From Phytophthora hibernalis (taxonomy: Eukaryota > Oomycota > Peronosporomycetes > Peronosporales > Peronosporaceae): DNA of 64,000 nt. Under the pieces are notes generated by a model. It saw only the letters and a program-made list of their open reading frames with translations. It had not been told where the DNA came from and did not search any database. Positions 23,251-34,970 of the stretch are shown one piece after another. The translations under genes were made by a program, and so were the position numbers. Within the stretch, counting starts at the first letter, position 1. Each line of letters starts with the position of its first letter. The stretch spans positions 62,001 through 126,000 of the forward strand of contig JAAKBF010000396.1 of the NCBI GenBank assembly GCA_012656075.1. Direction: 5' to 3'.

Positions 23251-23507
23251 ATGAAGCTCGCTCCGTTTGCTGTTGTCGCTGCGATTGCTGTCGCGAGCGT
23301 TGCTGCTGCCGACCAACCTGCTCTACGTACGGCAGCTACACCGGTCGAGGCGGCTCCTGCGGCTGCAAAGCCCGCCGGTGGGGACCAAAGGAGAACTTCT
23401 GGGGCTGGGGCGGGCCTTGGGGTGGCATGGGCTGGGGTGGCGGCTGGGGAGGTGGTTGGGGAGGTGGCTGGGGTGGTGGTTGGGGCGGCCGCGGCTGGGG
23501 CTGGTAG
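23251..23507 (+). pseudogene. Array copy 1: Gly/Trp-rich secreted protein, frameshifted
   Basis: One A is missing from the AAAA run at codons 46-47, so the Gly/Trp tail is read out of frame and the protein runs on to 23583. It shares a silent GGT for GGC change with copy 30. It is the left edge copy; the unit upstream starts at the gypsy junction. Confidence 0.85.
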
Positions 23508-24329
23508 AAGAAGCAACCTTGGGCAACACAAGACCACGATGCGTCTTTCGCCCGATGTACCTGCGGTGGCGGCTGCTAAATGACCCCCGCGCTTCAATTC
23601 AAGTTGCCGATGTAACTTCAATCTGAATCAACTCGATGAGTTTCACTGCATGAATCGTAAGTTTTGTTTGCTTCCACACTTTCCTGCGCGATTTTTAACA
23701 GTAAACTCGAAGGCAGCATCGGAGTTTAGCTGCAGGCTGCTTGCATGAACTCGCAGCCAGAAACTCAACGAGGAATCCACTAGAGTGATGCCACCAATGT
23801 ACAACTCCATTTGGTGGAGTAAATCACGGGTAAAGCTTGCTAAAGTTCTACATACAGTACATGGTGGCCTTTCTCGAATAGTACTTCAAGATAACGTCCG
23901 GTAGTCCGAATAGTAATTTGAAGAAGCGTTTGTCGTCACGATACGTTTTGCGAAAGTCACCATCAAGTGAATGGTCTACATTGCATTCGATAATGACTGC
24001 TGAAACGTGAATCTAGGGCGAGTCAAATCGAGTTCTGTGGATTAACGTAGTCGAAAAAATGAAAAACTTGAAAAAGCTTCGGAGGTAGTTTTTGAAATCG
24101 TAATGCAGTGAACATTATGACGTAGACAACAACGGTCACGCACAACAGAAACCGTGATGGAAGTAGGTAGACGCGCATCAATAATTTCCACGAGAATGCG
24201 GCGAGAAAAGTTGCGGTCTCTAAAATGTGACCACGTGAATACAGACTTTCGAGCTGCAGACGAATTCACCACAACGCAATTTGCCTCGACGAAAGTACAA
24301 GCAACACCCGTCTGCGTATCGTCAAGACC

Positions 24330-24585
24330 ATGAAGCTCGCTCCGTTTGCTGTTGTCGCTGCGATTGCTGTCGCGAGCGTTGCTGCTGCCGACCAACCTGC
24401 TCTACGTACGGCAGCTACACCGGTCGAGGCGGCTCCTGCGGCTGCAAAGCCCGCCGGTGGGGACAAAGGAGAACTTCTGGGGCTGGGGCGGGCCTTGGGG
24501 TGGCATGGGCTGGGGTGGCGGCTGGGGAGGTGGTTGGGGAGGTGGCTGGGGCGGTGGTTGGGGCGGCCGCGGCTGGGGCTGGTAG
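24330..24585 (+). pseudogene. Array copy 2: frameshifted
   Basis: Two bases (C and A) are missing at the same GACCAAAAGG site that is damaged in copy 1, so the tail is out of frame. Confidence 0.85.
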
Positions 24586-25406
24586 AAGAAGCAACCTTGG
24601 GCAACACAAGACCACGATGCGTCTTTCGCCCGATGTACCTGCGGTGGCGGCTGCTAAATGACCCCCGCGCTTCAATTCAAGTTGCCGATGTAACTTCAAT
24701 CTGAATCAACTCGATGAGTTTCACTGCATGAATCGTAAGTTTTGTTTGCTTCCACACTTTCCTGCGCGATTTTTAACAGTAAACTCGAAGGCAGCATCGG
24801 AGTTTAGCTGCAGGCTGCTTGCATGAACTCGCAGCCAGAAACTCAACGAGGAATCCACTAAAGTGATGCCACCAATGTACAACTCCATTTGGTGGAGTAA
24901 ATCACGGGTAAAGCTTGCTAAAGTTCTACATACAGTACATGGTGGCCTTTCTCGAATAGTACTTCAAGATAACGTCCGGTAGTCCGAATAGTAATTTGAA
25001 GAAGCGTTTGTCGTCACGATACGTTTTGCGAAAGTCACCATCAAGTGAATGGTCTACATTGCATTCGATAATGACTGCTGAAACGTGAATCTAGGGCGAG
25101 TCAAATCGAGTTCTGTGGATTAACGTAGTCGAAAAATGAAAAACTTGAAAAAGCTTCGGAGGTAGTTTTTGAAATCGTAATGCAGTGAACATTATGACGT
25201 AGACAACAACGGTCACGCACAACAGAAACCGTGATGGAAGTAGGTAGACGCGCATCAATAATTTCCACGAGAATGCGGCGAGAAAAGTTGCGGTCTCTAA
25301 AATGTGACCACGTGAATACAGACTTTCGAGCTGCAGACGAATTCACCACAACGCAATTTGCCTCGACGAAAGTACAAGCAACACCCGTCTGCGTATCGTC
25401 AAGACC

Positions 25407-25664
25407 ATGAAGCTCGCTCCGTTTGCTGTTGTCGCTGCGATTGCTGTCGCGAGCGTTGCTGCTGCCGACCAACCTGCTCTACGTACGGCAGCTACACCGG
25501 TCGAGGCGGCTCCTGCGGCTGCAAAGCCCGCCGGTGGGGACCAAAAGGAGAACTTCTGGGGCTGGGGCGGGCCTTGGGGTGGCATGGGCTGGGGTGGCGG
25601 CTGGGGAGGTGGTTGGGGAGGTGGCTGGGGCGGTGGTTGGGGCGGCCGCGGCTGGGGCTGGTAG
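25407..25664 (+). CDS. Array copy 3: small secreted Gly/Trp-rich protein (reference description)
   Basis: Encodes 85 residues. Residues 1-20 (M-K-L-A-P-F then an Ala/Val-rich core ending A-A-A) are a standard signal peptide. Residues 21-45 are Ala/Pro-rich with few charges. Residues 50-85 consist of Trp and Gly with single Pro, Met and Arg: ten Trp, mostly spaced as W-G-G-G. There is no Cys, no RxLR or LFLAK motif, and no predicted fold, so the mature ~65-residue protein is probably disordered or forms a glycine-loop structure outside the cell. The frame was chosen because it alone has a signal peptide and begins ~50 bases after an initiator-like element. Other open frames across it result from base composition. 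Possible roles are a cell-wall, adhesive or antimicrobial protein, or an effector; none is shown by the sequence. This copy is the first intact one from the left and lies in a unit with the ACTAAAG variant. Confidence 0.88.
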   Translation: MKLAPFAVVAAIAVASVAAADQPALRTAATPVEAAPAAAKPAGGDQKENFWGWGGPWGGMGWGGGWGGGWGGGWGGGWGGRGWGW

Positions 25665-26484
25665 AAGAAGCAACCTTGGGCAACACAAGACCACGATGCG
25701 TCTTTCGCCCGATGTACCTGCGGTGGCGGCTGCTAAATGACCCCGCGCTTCAATTCAAGTTGCCGATGTAACTTCAATCTGAATCAACTCGATGAGTTTC
25801 ACTGCATGAATCGTAAGTTTTGTTTGCTTCCACACTTTCCTGCGCGATTTTTAACAGTAAACTCGAAGGCAGCATCGGAGTTTAGCTGCAGGCTGCTTGC
25901 ATGAACTCGCAGCCAGAAACTCAACGAGGAATCCACTAGAGTGATGCCACCAATGTACAACTCCATTTGGTGGAGTAAATCACGGGTAAAGCTTGCTAAA
26001 GTTCTACATACAGTACATGGTGGCCTTTCTCGAATAGTACTTCAAGATAACGTCCGGTAGTCCGAATAGTAATTTGAAGAAGCGTTTGTCGTCACGATAC
26101 GTTTTGCGAAAGTCACCATCAAGTGAATGGTCTACATTGCATTCGATAATGACTGCTGAAACGTGAATCTAGGGCGAGTCAAATCGAGTTCTGTGGATTA
26201 ACGTAGTCGAAAAATGAAAAACTTGAAAAAGCTTCGGAGGTAGTTTTTGAAATCGTAATGCAGTGAACATTATGACGTAGACAACAACGGTCACGCACAA
26301 CAGAAACCGTGATGGAAGTAGGTAGACGCGCATCAATAATTTCCACGAGAATGCGGCGAGAAAAGTTGCGGTCTCTAAAATGTGACCACGTGAATACAGA
26401 CTTTCGAGCTGCAGACGAATTCACCACAACGCAATTTGCCTCGACGAAAGTACAAGCAACACCCGTCTGCGTATCGTCAAGACC

Positions 26485-26697
26485 ATGAAGCTCGCTCCGT
26501 TTGCTGCTGCTCTACGTACGGCAGCTACACCGGTCGAGGCGGCTCCTGCGGCTGCAAAGCCCGCCGGTGGGGACCAAAAGGAGAACTTCTGGGGCTGGGG
26601 CGGGCCTTGGGGTGGCATGGGCTGGGGTGGCGGCTGGGGAGGTGGTTGGGGAGGTGGCTGGGGCGGTGGTTGGGGCGGCCGCGGCTGGGGCTGGTAG
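26485..26697 (+). CDS. Array copy 4: 45-bp in-frame deletion in signal peptide
   Basis: Encodes 70 residues. The deletion lies between GCTG repeats just after codon 7 and removes the hydrophobic core and cleavage region, so the product should not be secreted by the normal route. The unit has the ACTAGAG variant. Confidence 0.75.
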   Translation: MKLAPFAAALRTAATPVEAAPAAAKPAGGDQKENFWGWGGPWGGMGWGGGWGGGWGGGWGGGWGGRGWGW

Positions 26698-27518
26698 AAG
26701 AAGCAACCTTGGGCAACACAAGACCACGATGCGTCTTTCGCCCGATGTACCTGCGGTGGCGGCTGCTAAATGACCCCGCGCTTCAATTCAAGTTGCCGAT
26801 GTAACTTCAATCTGAATCAACTCGATGAGTTTCACTGCATGAATCGTAAGTTTTGTTTGCTTCCACACTTTCCTGCGCGATTTTTAACAGTAAACTCGAA
26901 GGCAGCATCGGAGTTTAGCTGCAGGCTGCTTGCATGAACTCGCAGCCAGAAACTCAACGAGGAATCCACTAAAGTGATGCCACCAATGTACAACTCCATT
27001 TGGTGGAGTAAATCACGGGTAAAGCTTGCTAAAGTTCTACATACAGTACATGGTGGCCTTTCTCGAATAGTACTTCAAGATAACGTCCGGTAGTCCGAAT
27101 AGTAATTTGAAGAAGCGTTTGTCGTCACGATACGTTTTGCGAAAGTCACCATCAAGTGAATGGTCTACATTGCATTCGATAATGACTGCTGAAACGTGAA
27201 TCTAGGGCGAGTCAAATCGAGTTCTGTGGATTAACGTAGTCGAAAAATGAAAAACTTGAAAAAGCTTCGGAGGTAGTTTTTTGAAATCGTAATGCAGTGA
27301 ACATTATGACGTAGACAACAACGGTCACGCACAACAGAAACCGTGATGGAAGTAGGTAGACGCGCATCAATAATTTCCACGAGAATGCGGCGAGAAAAGT
27401 TGCGGTCTCTAAAATGTGACCACGTGAATACAGACTTTCGAGCTGCAGACGAATTCACCACAACGCAATTTGCCTCGACGAAAGTACAAGCAACACCCGT
27501 CTGCGTATCGTCAAGACC

Positions 27519-27776
27519 ATGAAGCTCGCTCCGTTTGCTGTTGTCGCTGCGATTGCTGTCGCGAGCGTTGCTGCTGCCGACCAACCTGCTCTACGTACGG
27601 CAGCTACACCGGTCGAGGCGGCTCCTGCGGCTGCAAAGCCCGCCGGTGGGGACCAAAAGGAGAACTTCTGGGGCTGGGGCGGGCCTTGGGGTGGCATGGG
27701 CTGGGGTGGCGGCTGGGGAGGTGGTTGGGGAGGTGGCTGGGGCGGTGGTTGGGGCGGCCGCGGCTGGGGCTGGTAG
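27519..27776 (+). CDS. Array copy 5: intact
   Basis: Same 85 residues as copy 3. Its unit carries ACTAAAG and a six-T run upstream instead of five. Confidence 0.88.
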   Translation: MKLAPFAVVAAIAVASVAAADQPALRTAATPVEAAPAAAKPAGGDQKENFWGWGGPWGGMGWGGGWGGGWGGGWGGGWGGRGWGW

Positions 27777-28596
27777 AAGAAGCAACCTTGGGCAACACAA
27801 GACCACGATGCGTCTTTCGCCCGATGTACCTGCGGTGGCGGCTGCTAAATGACCCCGCGCTTCAATTCAAGTTGCCGATGTAACTTCAATCTGAATCAAC
27901 TCGATGAGTTTCACTGCATGAATCGTAAGTTTTGTTTGCTTCCACACTTTCCTGCGCGATTTTTAACAGTAAACTCGAAGGCAGCATCGGAGTTTAGCTG
28001 CAGGCTGCTTGCATGAACTCGCAGCCAGAAACTCAACGAGGAATCCACTAGAGTGATGCCACCAATGTACAACTCCATTTGGTGGAGTAAATCACGGGTA
28101 AAGCTTGCTAAAGTTCTACATACAGTACATGGTGGCCTTTCTCGAATAGTACTTCAAGATAACGTCCGGTAGTCCGAATAGTAATTTGAAGAAGCGTTTG
28201 TCGTCACGATACGTTTTGCGAAAGTCACCATCAAGTGAATGGTCTACATTGCATTCGATAATGACTGCTGAAACGTGAATCTAGGGCGAGTCAAATCGAG
28301 TTCTGTGGATTAACGTAGTCGAAAAATGAAAAACTTGAAAAAGCTTCGGAGGTAGTTTTTGAAATCGTAATGCAGTGAACATTATGACGTAGACAACAAC
28401 GGTCACGCACAACAGAAACCGTGATGGAAGTAGGTAGACGCGCATCAATAATTTCCACGAGAATGCGGCGAGAAAAGTTGCGGTCTCTAAAATGTGACCA
28501 CGTGAATACAGACTTTCGAGCTGCAGACGAATTCACCACAACGCAATTTGCCTCGACGAAAGTACAAGCAACACCCGTCTGCGTATCGTCAAGACC

Positions 28597-28803
28597 ATGA
28601 AGCTCGCTCCGTTTGCTGCTCGTACGGCAGCTACACCGGTCGAGGCGGCTCCTGCGGCTGCAAAGCCCGCCGGTGGGGACCAAAAGGAGAACTTCTGGGG
28701 CTGGGGCGGGCCTTGGGGTGGCATGGGCTGGGGTGGCGGCTGGGGAGGTGGTTGGGGAGGTGGCTGGGGCGGTGGTTGGGGCGGCCGCGGCTGGGGCTGG
28801 TAG
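28597..28803 (+). CDS. Array copy 6: 51-bp in-frame deletion in signal peptide
   Basis: Encodes 68 residues. The deletion has the same left end as in copy 4 but reaches six bases further right. Its unit has ACTAGAG and a five-C run after the gene. Confidence 0.75.
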   Translation: MKLAPFAARTAATPVEAAPAAAKPAGGDQKENFWGWGGPWGGMGWGGGWGGGWGGGWGGGWGGRGWGW

Positions 28804-29625
28804 AAGAAGCAACCTTGGGCAACACAAGACCACGATGCGTCTTTCGCCCGATGTACCTGCGGTGGCGGCTGCTAAATGACCCCCGCGCTTCAATTCAAGT
28901 TGCCGATGTAACTTCAATCTGAATCAACTCGATGAGTTTCACTGCATGAATCGTAAGTTTTGTTTGCTTCCACACTTTCCTGCGCGATTTTTAACAGTAA
29001 ACTCGAAGGCAGCATCGGAGTTTAGCTGCAGGCTGCTTGCATGAACTCGCAGCCAGAAACTCAACGAGGAATCCACTAAAGTGATGCCACCAATGTACAA
29101 CTCCATTTGGTGGAGTAAATCACGGGTAAAGCTTGCTAAAGTTCTACATACAGTACATGGTGGCCTTTCTCGAATAGTACTTCAAGATAACGTCCGGTAG
29201 TCCGAATAGTAATTTGAAGAAGCGTTTGTCGTCACGATACGTTTTGCGAAAGTCACCATCAAGTGAATGGTCTACATTGCATTCGATAATGACTGCTGAA
29301 ACGTGAATCTAGGGCGAGTCAAATCGAGTTCTGTGGATTAACGTAGTCGAAAAAATGAAAAACTTGAAAAAGCTTCGGAGGTAGTTTTTGAAATCGTAAT
29401 GCAGTGAACATTATGACGTAGACAACAACGGTCACGCACAACAGAAACCGTGATGGAAGTAGGTAGACGCGCATCAATAATTTCCACGAGAATGCGGCGA
29501 GAAAAGTTGCGGTCTCTAAAATGTGACCACGTGAATACAGACTTTCGAGCTGCAGACGAATTCACCACAACGCAATTTGCCTCGACGAAAGTACAAGCAA
29601 CACCCGTCTGCGTATCGTCAAGACC

Positions 29626-29883
29626 ATGAAGCTCGCTCCGTTTGCTGTTGTCGCTGCGATTGCTGTCGCGAGCGTTGCTGCTGCCGACCAACCTGCTCTA
29701 CGTACGGCAGCTACACCGGTCGAGGCGGCTCCTGCGGCTGCAAAGCCCGCCGGTGGGGACCAAAAGGAGAACTTCTGGGGCTGGGGCGGGCCTTGGGGTG
29801 GCATGGGCTGGGGTGGCGGCTGGGGAGGTGGTTGGGGAGGTGGCTGGGGCGGTGGTTGGGGCGGCCGCGGCTGGGGCTGGTAG
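29626..29883 (+). CDS. Array copy 7: intact
   Basis: Its unit has ACTAAAG, like copies 3 and 5, and a six-A run upstream. It is the last unit of the ACTAAAG type. Confidence 0.88.
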   Translation: MKLAPFAVVAAIAVASVAAADQPALRTAATPVEAAPAAAKPAGGDQKENFWGWGGPWGGMGWGGGWGGGWGGGWGGGWGGRGWGW

Positions 29884-30703
29884 AAGAAGCAACCTTGGGC
29901 AACACAAGACCACGATGCGTCTTTCGCCCGATGTACCTGCGGTGGCGGCTGCTAAATGACCCCGCGCTTCAATTCAAGTTGCCGATGTAACTTCAATCTG
30001 AATCAACTCGATGAGTTTCACTGCATGAATCGTAAGTTTTGTTTGCTTCCACACTTTCCTGCGCGATTTTTAACAGTAAACTCGAAGGCAGCATCGGAGT
30101 TTAGCTGCAGGCTGCTTGCATGAACTCGCAGCCAGAAACTCAACGAGGAATCCACTAGAGTGATGCCACCAATGTACAACTCCATTTGGTGGAGTAAATC
30201 ACGGGTAAAGCTTGCTAAAGTTCTACATACAGTACATGGTGGCCTTTCTCGAATAGTACTTCAAGATAACGTCCGGTAGTCCGAATAGTAATTTGAAGAA
30301 GCGTTTGTCGTCACGATACGTTTTGCGAAAGTCACCATCAAGTGAATGGTCTACATTGCATTCGATAATGACTGCTGAAACGTGAATCTAGGGCGAGTCA
30401 AATCGAGTTCTGTGGATTAACGTAGTCGAAAAATGAAAAACTTGAAAAAGCTTCGGAGGTAGTTTTTGAAATCGTAATGCAGTGAACATTATGACGTAGA
30501 CAACAACGGTCACGCACAACAGAAACCGTGATGGAAGTAGGTAGACGCGCATCAATAATTTCCACGAGAATGCGGCGAGAAAAGTTGCGGTCTCTAAAAT
30601 GTGACCACGTGAATACAGACTTTCGAGCTGCAGACGAATTCACCACAACGCAATTTGCCTCGACGAAAGTACAAGCAACACCCGTCTGCGTATCGTCAAG
30701 ACC

Positions 30704-30914
30704 ATGAAGCTCGCTCCGTTTGCTGCTGCTACGTACGGCAGCTACACCGGTCGAGGCGGCTCCTGCGGCTGCAAAGCCCGCCGGTGGGGACCAAAAGGAG
30801 AACTTCTGGGGCTGGGGCGGGCCTTGGGGTGGCATGGGCTGGGGTGGCGGCTGGGGAGGTGGTTGGGGAGGTGGCTGGGGCGGTGGTTGGGGCGGCCGCG
30901 GCTGGGGCTGGTAG
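30704..30914 (+). pseudogene. Array copy 8: 47-bp deletion, frameshifted
   Basis: The deletion is at the same site as in copies 4 and 6 but is not a multiple of three, so the signal peptide is lost and the tail is read out of frame to 31033. The spacer after it carries the first TGATCTCGCAG variant, which all later units share. Confidence 0.82.
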
Positions 30915-31637
30915 AAGAAGCAACCTTGGGCAACACAAGACCACGATGCGTCTTTCGCCCGATGTACCTGCGGTGGCGGCTGCTAAATGACCCCCGCGCT
31001 TCAATTCAAGTTGCCGATGTAACTTCAATCTGAATCAACTCGATGAGTTTCACTGCATGAATCGTAAGTTTTGTTTGCTTCCACACTTTCCTGCGCGATT
31101 TTTAACAGTAAACTCGAAGGCAGCATCGGAGTTTAGCTGCAGGCTGCTTGCATGATCTCGCAGCCAGAAACTCAACGAGGAATCCACTAGAGTGATGCCA
31201 CCAATGTACAACTCCATTTGGTGGAGTAAATCACGGGTAAAGCTTGCTAAAGTTCTACATACAGTACATGGTGGCCTTTCTCGAATAGTACTTCAAGATA
31301 ACGTCCGGTAGTCCGAATAGTAATTTGAAGAAGCGTTTGTCGTCACGATACGTTTTGCGAAAGTCACCATCAAGTGAATGGTCTACATTGCATTCGATAA
31401 TGACTGCTGAAACGTGAATCTAGGGCGAGTCAAATCGAGTTCTGTGGATTAACGTAGTCGAAAAATGAAAAACTTGAAAAAGCTTCGGAGGTAGTTTTTG
31501 AAATCGTAATGCAGTGAACATTATGACGTAGACAACAACGGTCACGCACAACAGAAACCGTGATGGAAGTAGGTAGACGCGCATCAATAATTTCCACGAG
31601 AATGCGGCGAGAAAAGTTGCGGTCTCTAAAATGTGAC

Positions 31638-31643
31638 CACGTG
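31638..31643 (+). promoter_or_regulatory. CACGTG element upstream of array genes (example: copy 9)
   Basis: A perfect CACGTG palindrome (E-box/G-box type) lies 93-98 bases upstream of the ATG and is present in every unit examined. Its function here is not known. Confidence 0.35.
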
Positions 31644-31670
31644 AATACAGACTTTCGAGCTGCAGACGAA

Positions 31671-31689
31671 TTCACCACAACGCAATTTG
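31671..31689 (+). promoter_or_regulatory. Initiator-like element of array genes (example: copy 9)
   Basis: TTCACCACAACGCAATTTG ends 47 bases before the ATG. Its right half matches the CAWTTT core of oomycete initiators and its left half only partly matches. The same element precedes every copy. Confidence 0.5.
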
Positions 31690-31735
31690 CCTCGACGAAA
31701 GTACAAGCAACACCCGTCTGCGTATCGTCAAGACC

Positions 31736-31993
31736 ATGAAGCTCGCTCCGTTTGCTGTTGTCGCTGCGATTGCTGTCGCGAGCGTTGCTGCTGCCGACCA
31801 ACCTGCTCTACGTACGGCAGCTACACCGGTCGAGGCGGCTCCTGCGGCTGCAAAGCCCGCCGGTGGGGACCAAAAGGAGAACTTCTGGGGCTGGGGCGGG
31901 CCTTGGGGTGGCATGGGCTGGGGTGGCGGCTGGGGAGGTGGTTGGGGAGGTGGCTGGGGCGGTGGTTGGGGCGGCCGCGGCTGGGGCTGGTAG
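31736..31993 (+). CDS. Array copy 9: intact
   Basis: First copy of the homogeneous right-hand section (TGATCTC variant, ACTAGAG, five T). Confidence 0.88.
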   Translation: MKLAPFAVVAAIAVASVAAADQPALRTAATPVEAAPAAAKPAGGDQKENFWGWGGPWGGMGWGGGWGGGWGGGWGGGWGGRGWGW

Positions 31994-32814
31994 AAGAAGC
32001 AACCTTGGGCAACACAAGACCACGATGCGTCTTTCGCCCGATGTACCTGCGGTGGCGGCTGCTAAATGACCCCGCGCTTCAATTCAAGTTGCCGATGTAA
32101 CTTCAATCTGAATCAACTCGATGAGTTTCACTGCATGAATCGTAAGTTTTGTTTGCTTCCACACTTTCCTGCGCGATTTTTAACAGTAAACTCGAAGGCA
32201 GCATCGGAGTTTAGCTGCAGGCTGCTTGCATGATCTCGCAGCCAGAAACTCAACGAGGAATCCACTAGAGTGATGCCACCAATGTACAACTCCATTTGGT
32301 GGAGTAAATCACGGGTAAAGCTTGCTAAAGTTCTACATACAGTACATGGTGGCCTTTCTCGAATAGTACTTCAAGATAACGTCCGGTAGTCCGAATAGTA
32401 ATTTGAAGAAGCGTTTGTCGTCACGATACGTTTTGCGAAAGTCACCATCAAGTGAATGGTCTACATTGCATTCGATAATGACTGCTGAAACGTGAATCTA
32501 GGGCGAGTCAAATCGAGTTCTGTGGATTAACGTAGTCGAAAAATGAAAAACTTGAAAAAGCTTCGGAGGTAGTTTTTTGAAATCGTAATGCAGTGAACAT
32601 TATGACGTAGACAACAACGGTCACGCACAACAGAAACCGTGATGGAAGTAGGTAGACGCGCATCAATAATTTCCACGAGAATGCGGCGAGAAAAGTTGCG
32701 GTCTCTAAAATGTGACCACGTGAATACAGACTTTCGAGCTGCAGACGAATTCACCACAACGCAATTTGCCTCGACGAAAGTACAAGCAACACCCGTCTGC
32801 GTATCGTCAAGACC

Positions 32815-33072
32815 ATGAAGCTCGCTCCGTTTGCTGTTGTCGCTGCGATTGCTGTCGCGAGCGTTGCTGCTGCCGACCAACCTGCTCTACGTACGGCAGC
32901 TACACCGGTCGAGGCGGCTCCTGCGGCTGCAAAGCCCGCCGGTGGGGACCAAAAGGAGAACTTCTGGGGCTGGGGCGGGCCTTGGGGTGGCATGGGCTGG
33001 GGTGGCGGCTGGGGAGGTGGTTGGGGAGGTGGCTGGGGCGGTGGTTGGGGCGGCCGCGGCTGGGGCTGGTAG
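32815..33072 (+). CDS. Array copy 10: intact
   Basis: 1,079 bases after copy 9; the unit has six T upstream. Confidence 0.88.
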   Translation: MKLAPFAVVAAIAVASVAAADQPALRTAATPVEAAPAAAKPAGGDQKENFWGWGGPWGGMGWGGGWGGGWGGGWGGGWGGRGWGW

Positions 33073-33892
33073 AAGAAGCAACCTTGGGCAACACAAGACC
33101 ACGATGCGTCTTTCGCCCGATGTACCTGCGGTGGCGGCTGCTAAATGACCCCGCGCTTCAATTCAAGTTGCCGATGTAACTTCAATCTGAATCAACTCGA
33201 TGAGTTTCACTGCATGAATCGTAAGTTTTGTTTGCTTCCACACTTTCCTGCGCGATTTTTAACAGTAAACTCGAAGGCAGCATCGGAGTTTAGCTGCAGG
33301 CTGCTTGCATGATCTCGCAGCCAGAAACTCAACGAGGAATCCACTAGAGTGATGCCACCAATGTACAACTCCATTTGGTGGAGTAAATCACGGGTAAAGC
33401 TTGCTAAAGTTCTACATACAGTACATGGTGGCCTTTCTCGAATAGTACTTCAAGATAACGTCCGGTAGTCCGAATAGTAATTTGAAGAAGCGTTTGTCGT
33501 CACGATACGTTTTGCGAAAGTCACCATCAAGTGAATGGTCTACATTGCATTCGATAATGACTGCTGAAACGTGAATCTAGGGCGAGTCAAATCGAGTTCT
33601 GTGGATTAACGTAGTCGAAAAATGAAAAACTTGAAAAAGCTTCGGAGGTAGTTTTTGAAATCGTAATGCAGTGAACATTATGACGTAGACAACAACGGTC
33701 ACGCACAACAGAAACCGTGATGGAAGTAGGTAGACGCGCATCAATAATTTCCACGAGAATGCGGCGAGAAAAGTTGCGGTCTCTAAAATGTGACCACGTG
33801 AATACAGACTTTCGAGCTGCAGACGAATTCACCACAACGCAATTTGCCTCGACGAAAGTACAAGCAACACCCGTCTGCGTATCGTCAAGACC

Positions 33893-34150
33893 ATGAAGCT
33901 CGCTCCGTTTGCTGTTGTCGCTGCGATTGCTGTCGCGAGCGTTGCTGCTGCCGACCAACCTGCTCTACGTACGGCAGCTACACCGGTCGAGGCGGCTCCT
34001 GCGGCTGCAAAGCCCGCCGGTGGGGACCAAAAGGAGAACTTCTGGGGCTGGGGCGGGCCTTGGGGTGGCATGGGCTGGGGTGGCGGCTGGGGAGGTGGTT
34101 GGGGAGGTGGCTGGGGCGGTGGTTGGGGCGGCCGCGGCTGGGGCTGGTAG
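33893..34150 (+). CDS. Array copy 11: intact
   Basis: 1,078 bases after copy 10; consensus unit. Confidence 0.88.
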   Translation: MKLAPFAVVAAIAVASVAAADQPALRTAATPVEAAPAAAKPAGGDQKENFWGWGGPWGGMGWGGGWGGGWGGGWGGGWGGRGWGW

Positions 34151-34970
34151 AAGAAGCAACCTTGGGCAACACAAGACCACGATGCGTCTTTCGCCCGATG
34201 TACCTGCGGTGGCGGCTGCTAAATGACCCCGCGCTTCAATTCAAGTTGCCGATGTAACTTCAATCTGAATCAACTCGATGAGTTTCACTGCATGAATCGT
34301 AAGTTTTGTTTGCTTCCACACTTTCCTGCGCGATTTTTAACAGTAAACTCGAAGGCAGCATCGGAGTTTAGCTGCAGGCTGCTTGCATGATCTCGCAGCC
34401 AGAAACTCAACGAGGAATCCACTAGAGTGATGCCACCAATGTACAACTCCATTTGGTGGAGTAAATCACGGGTAAAGCTTGCTAAAGTTCTACATACAGT
34501 ACATGGTGGCCTTTCTCGAATAGTACTTCAAGATAACGTCCGGTAGTCCGAATAGTAATTTGAAGAAGCGTTTGTCGTCACGATACGTTTTGCGAAAGTC
34601 ACCATCAAGTGAATGGTCTACATTGCATTCGATAATGACTGCTGAAACGTGAATCTAGGGCGAGTCAAATCGAGTTCTGTGGATTAACGTAGTCGAAAAA
34701 TGAAAAACTTGAAAAAGCTTCGGAGGTAGTTTTTGAAATCGTAATGCAGTGAACATTATGACGTAGACAACAACGGTCACGCACAACAGAAACCGTGATG
34801 GAAGTAGGTAGACGCGCATCAATAATTTCCACGAGAATGCGGCGAGAAAAGTTGCGGTCTCTAAAATGTGACCACGTGAATACAGACTTTCGAGCTGCAG
34901 ACGAATTCACCACAACGCAATTTGCCTCGACGAAAGTACAAGCAACACCCGTCTGCGTATCGTCAAGACC

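Noticed and set aside
31430..31801. 123-codon antisense open frame present in nearly every array unit
   Set aside because: It overlaps the promoter and signal-peptide region on the other strand, has no domain or signal peptide, and its conservation follows from the near-identity of the units. Small indels change its C-terminus freely.
31687..32100. 137-141-codon plus-strand frame with a Cys-rich start that overlaps the array gene
   Set aside because: It results from GC-rich repeat codons read in another frame. It starts upstream of the favoured ATG without a signal peptide, and its end varies with the C-run after the gene.
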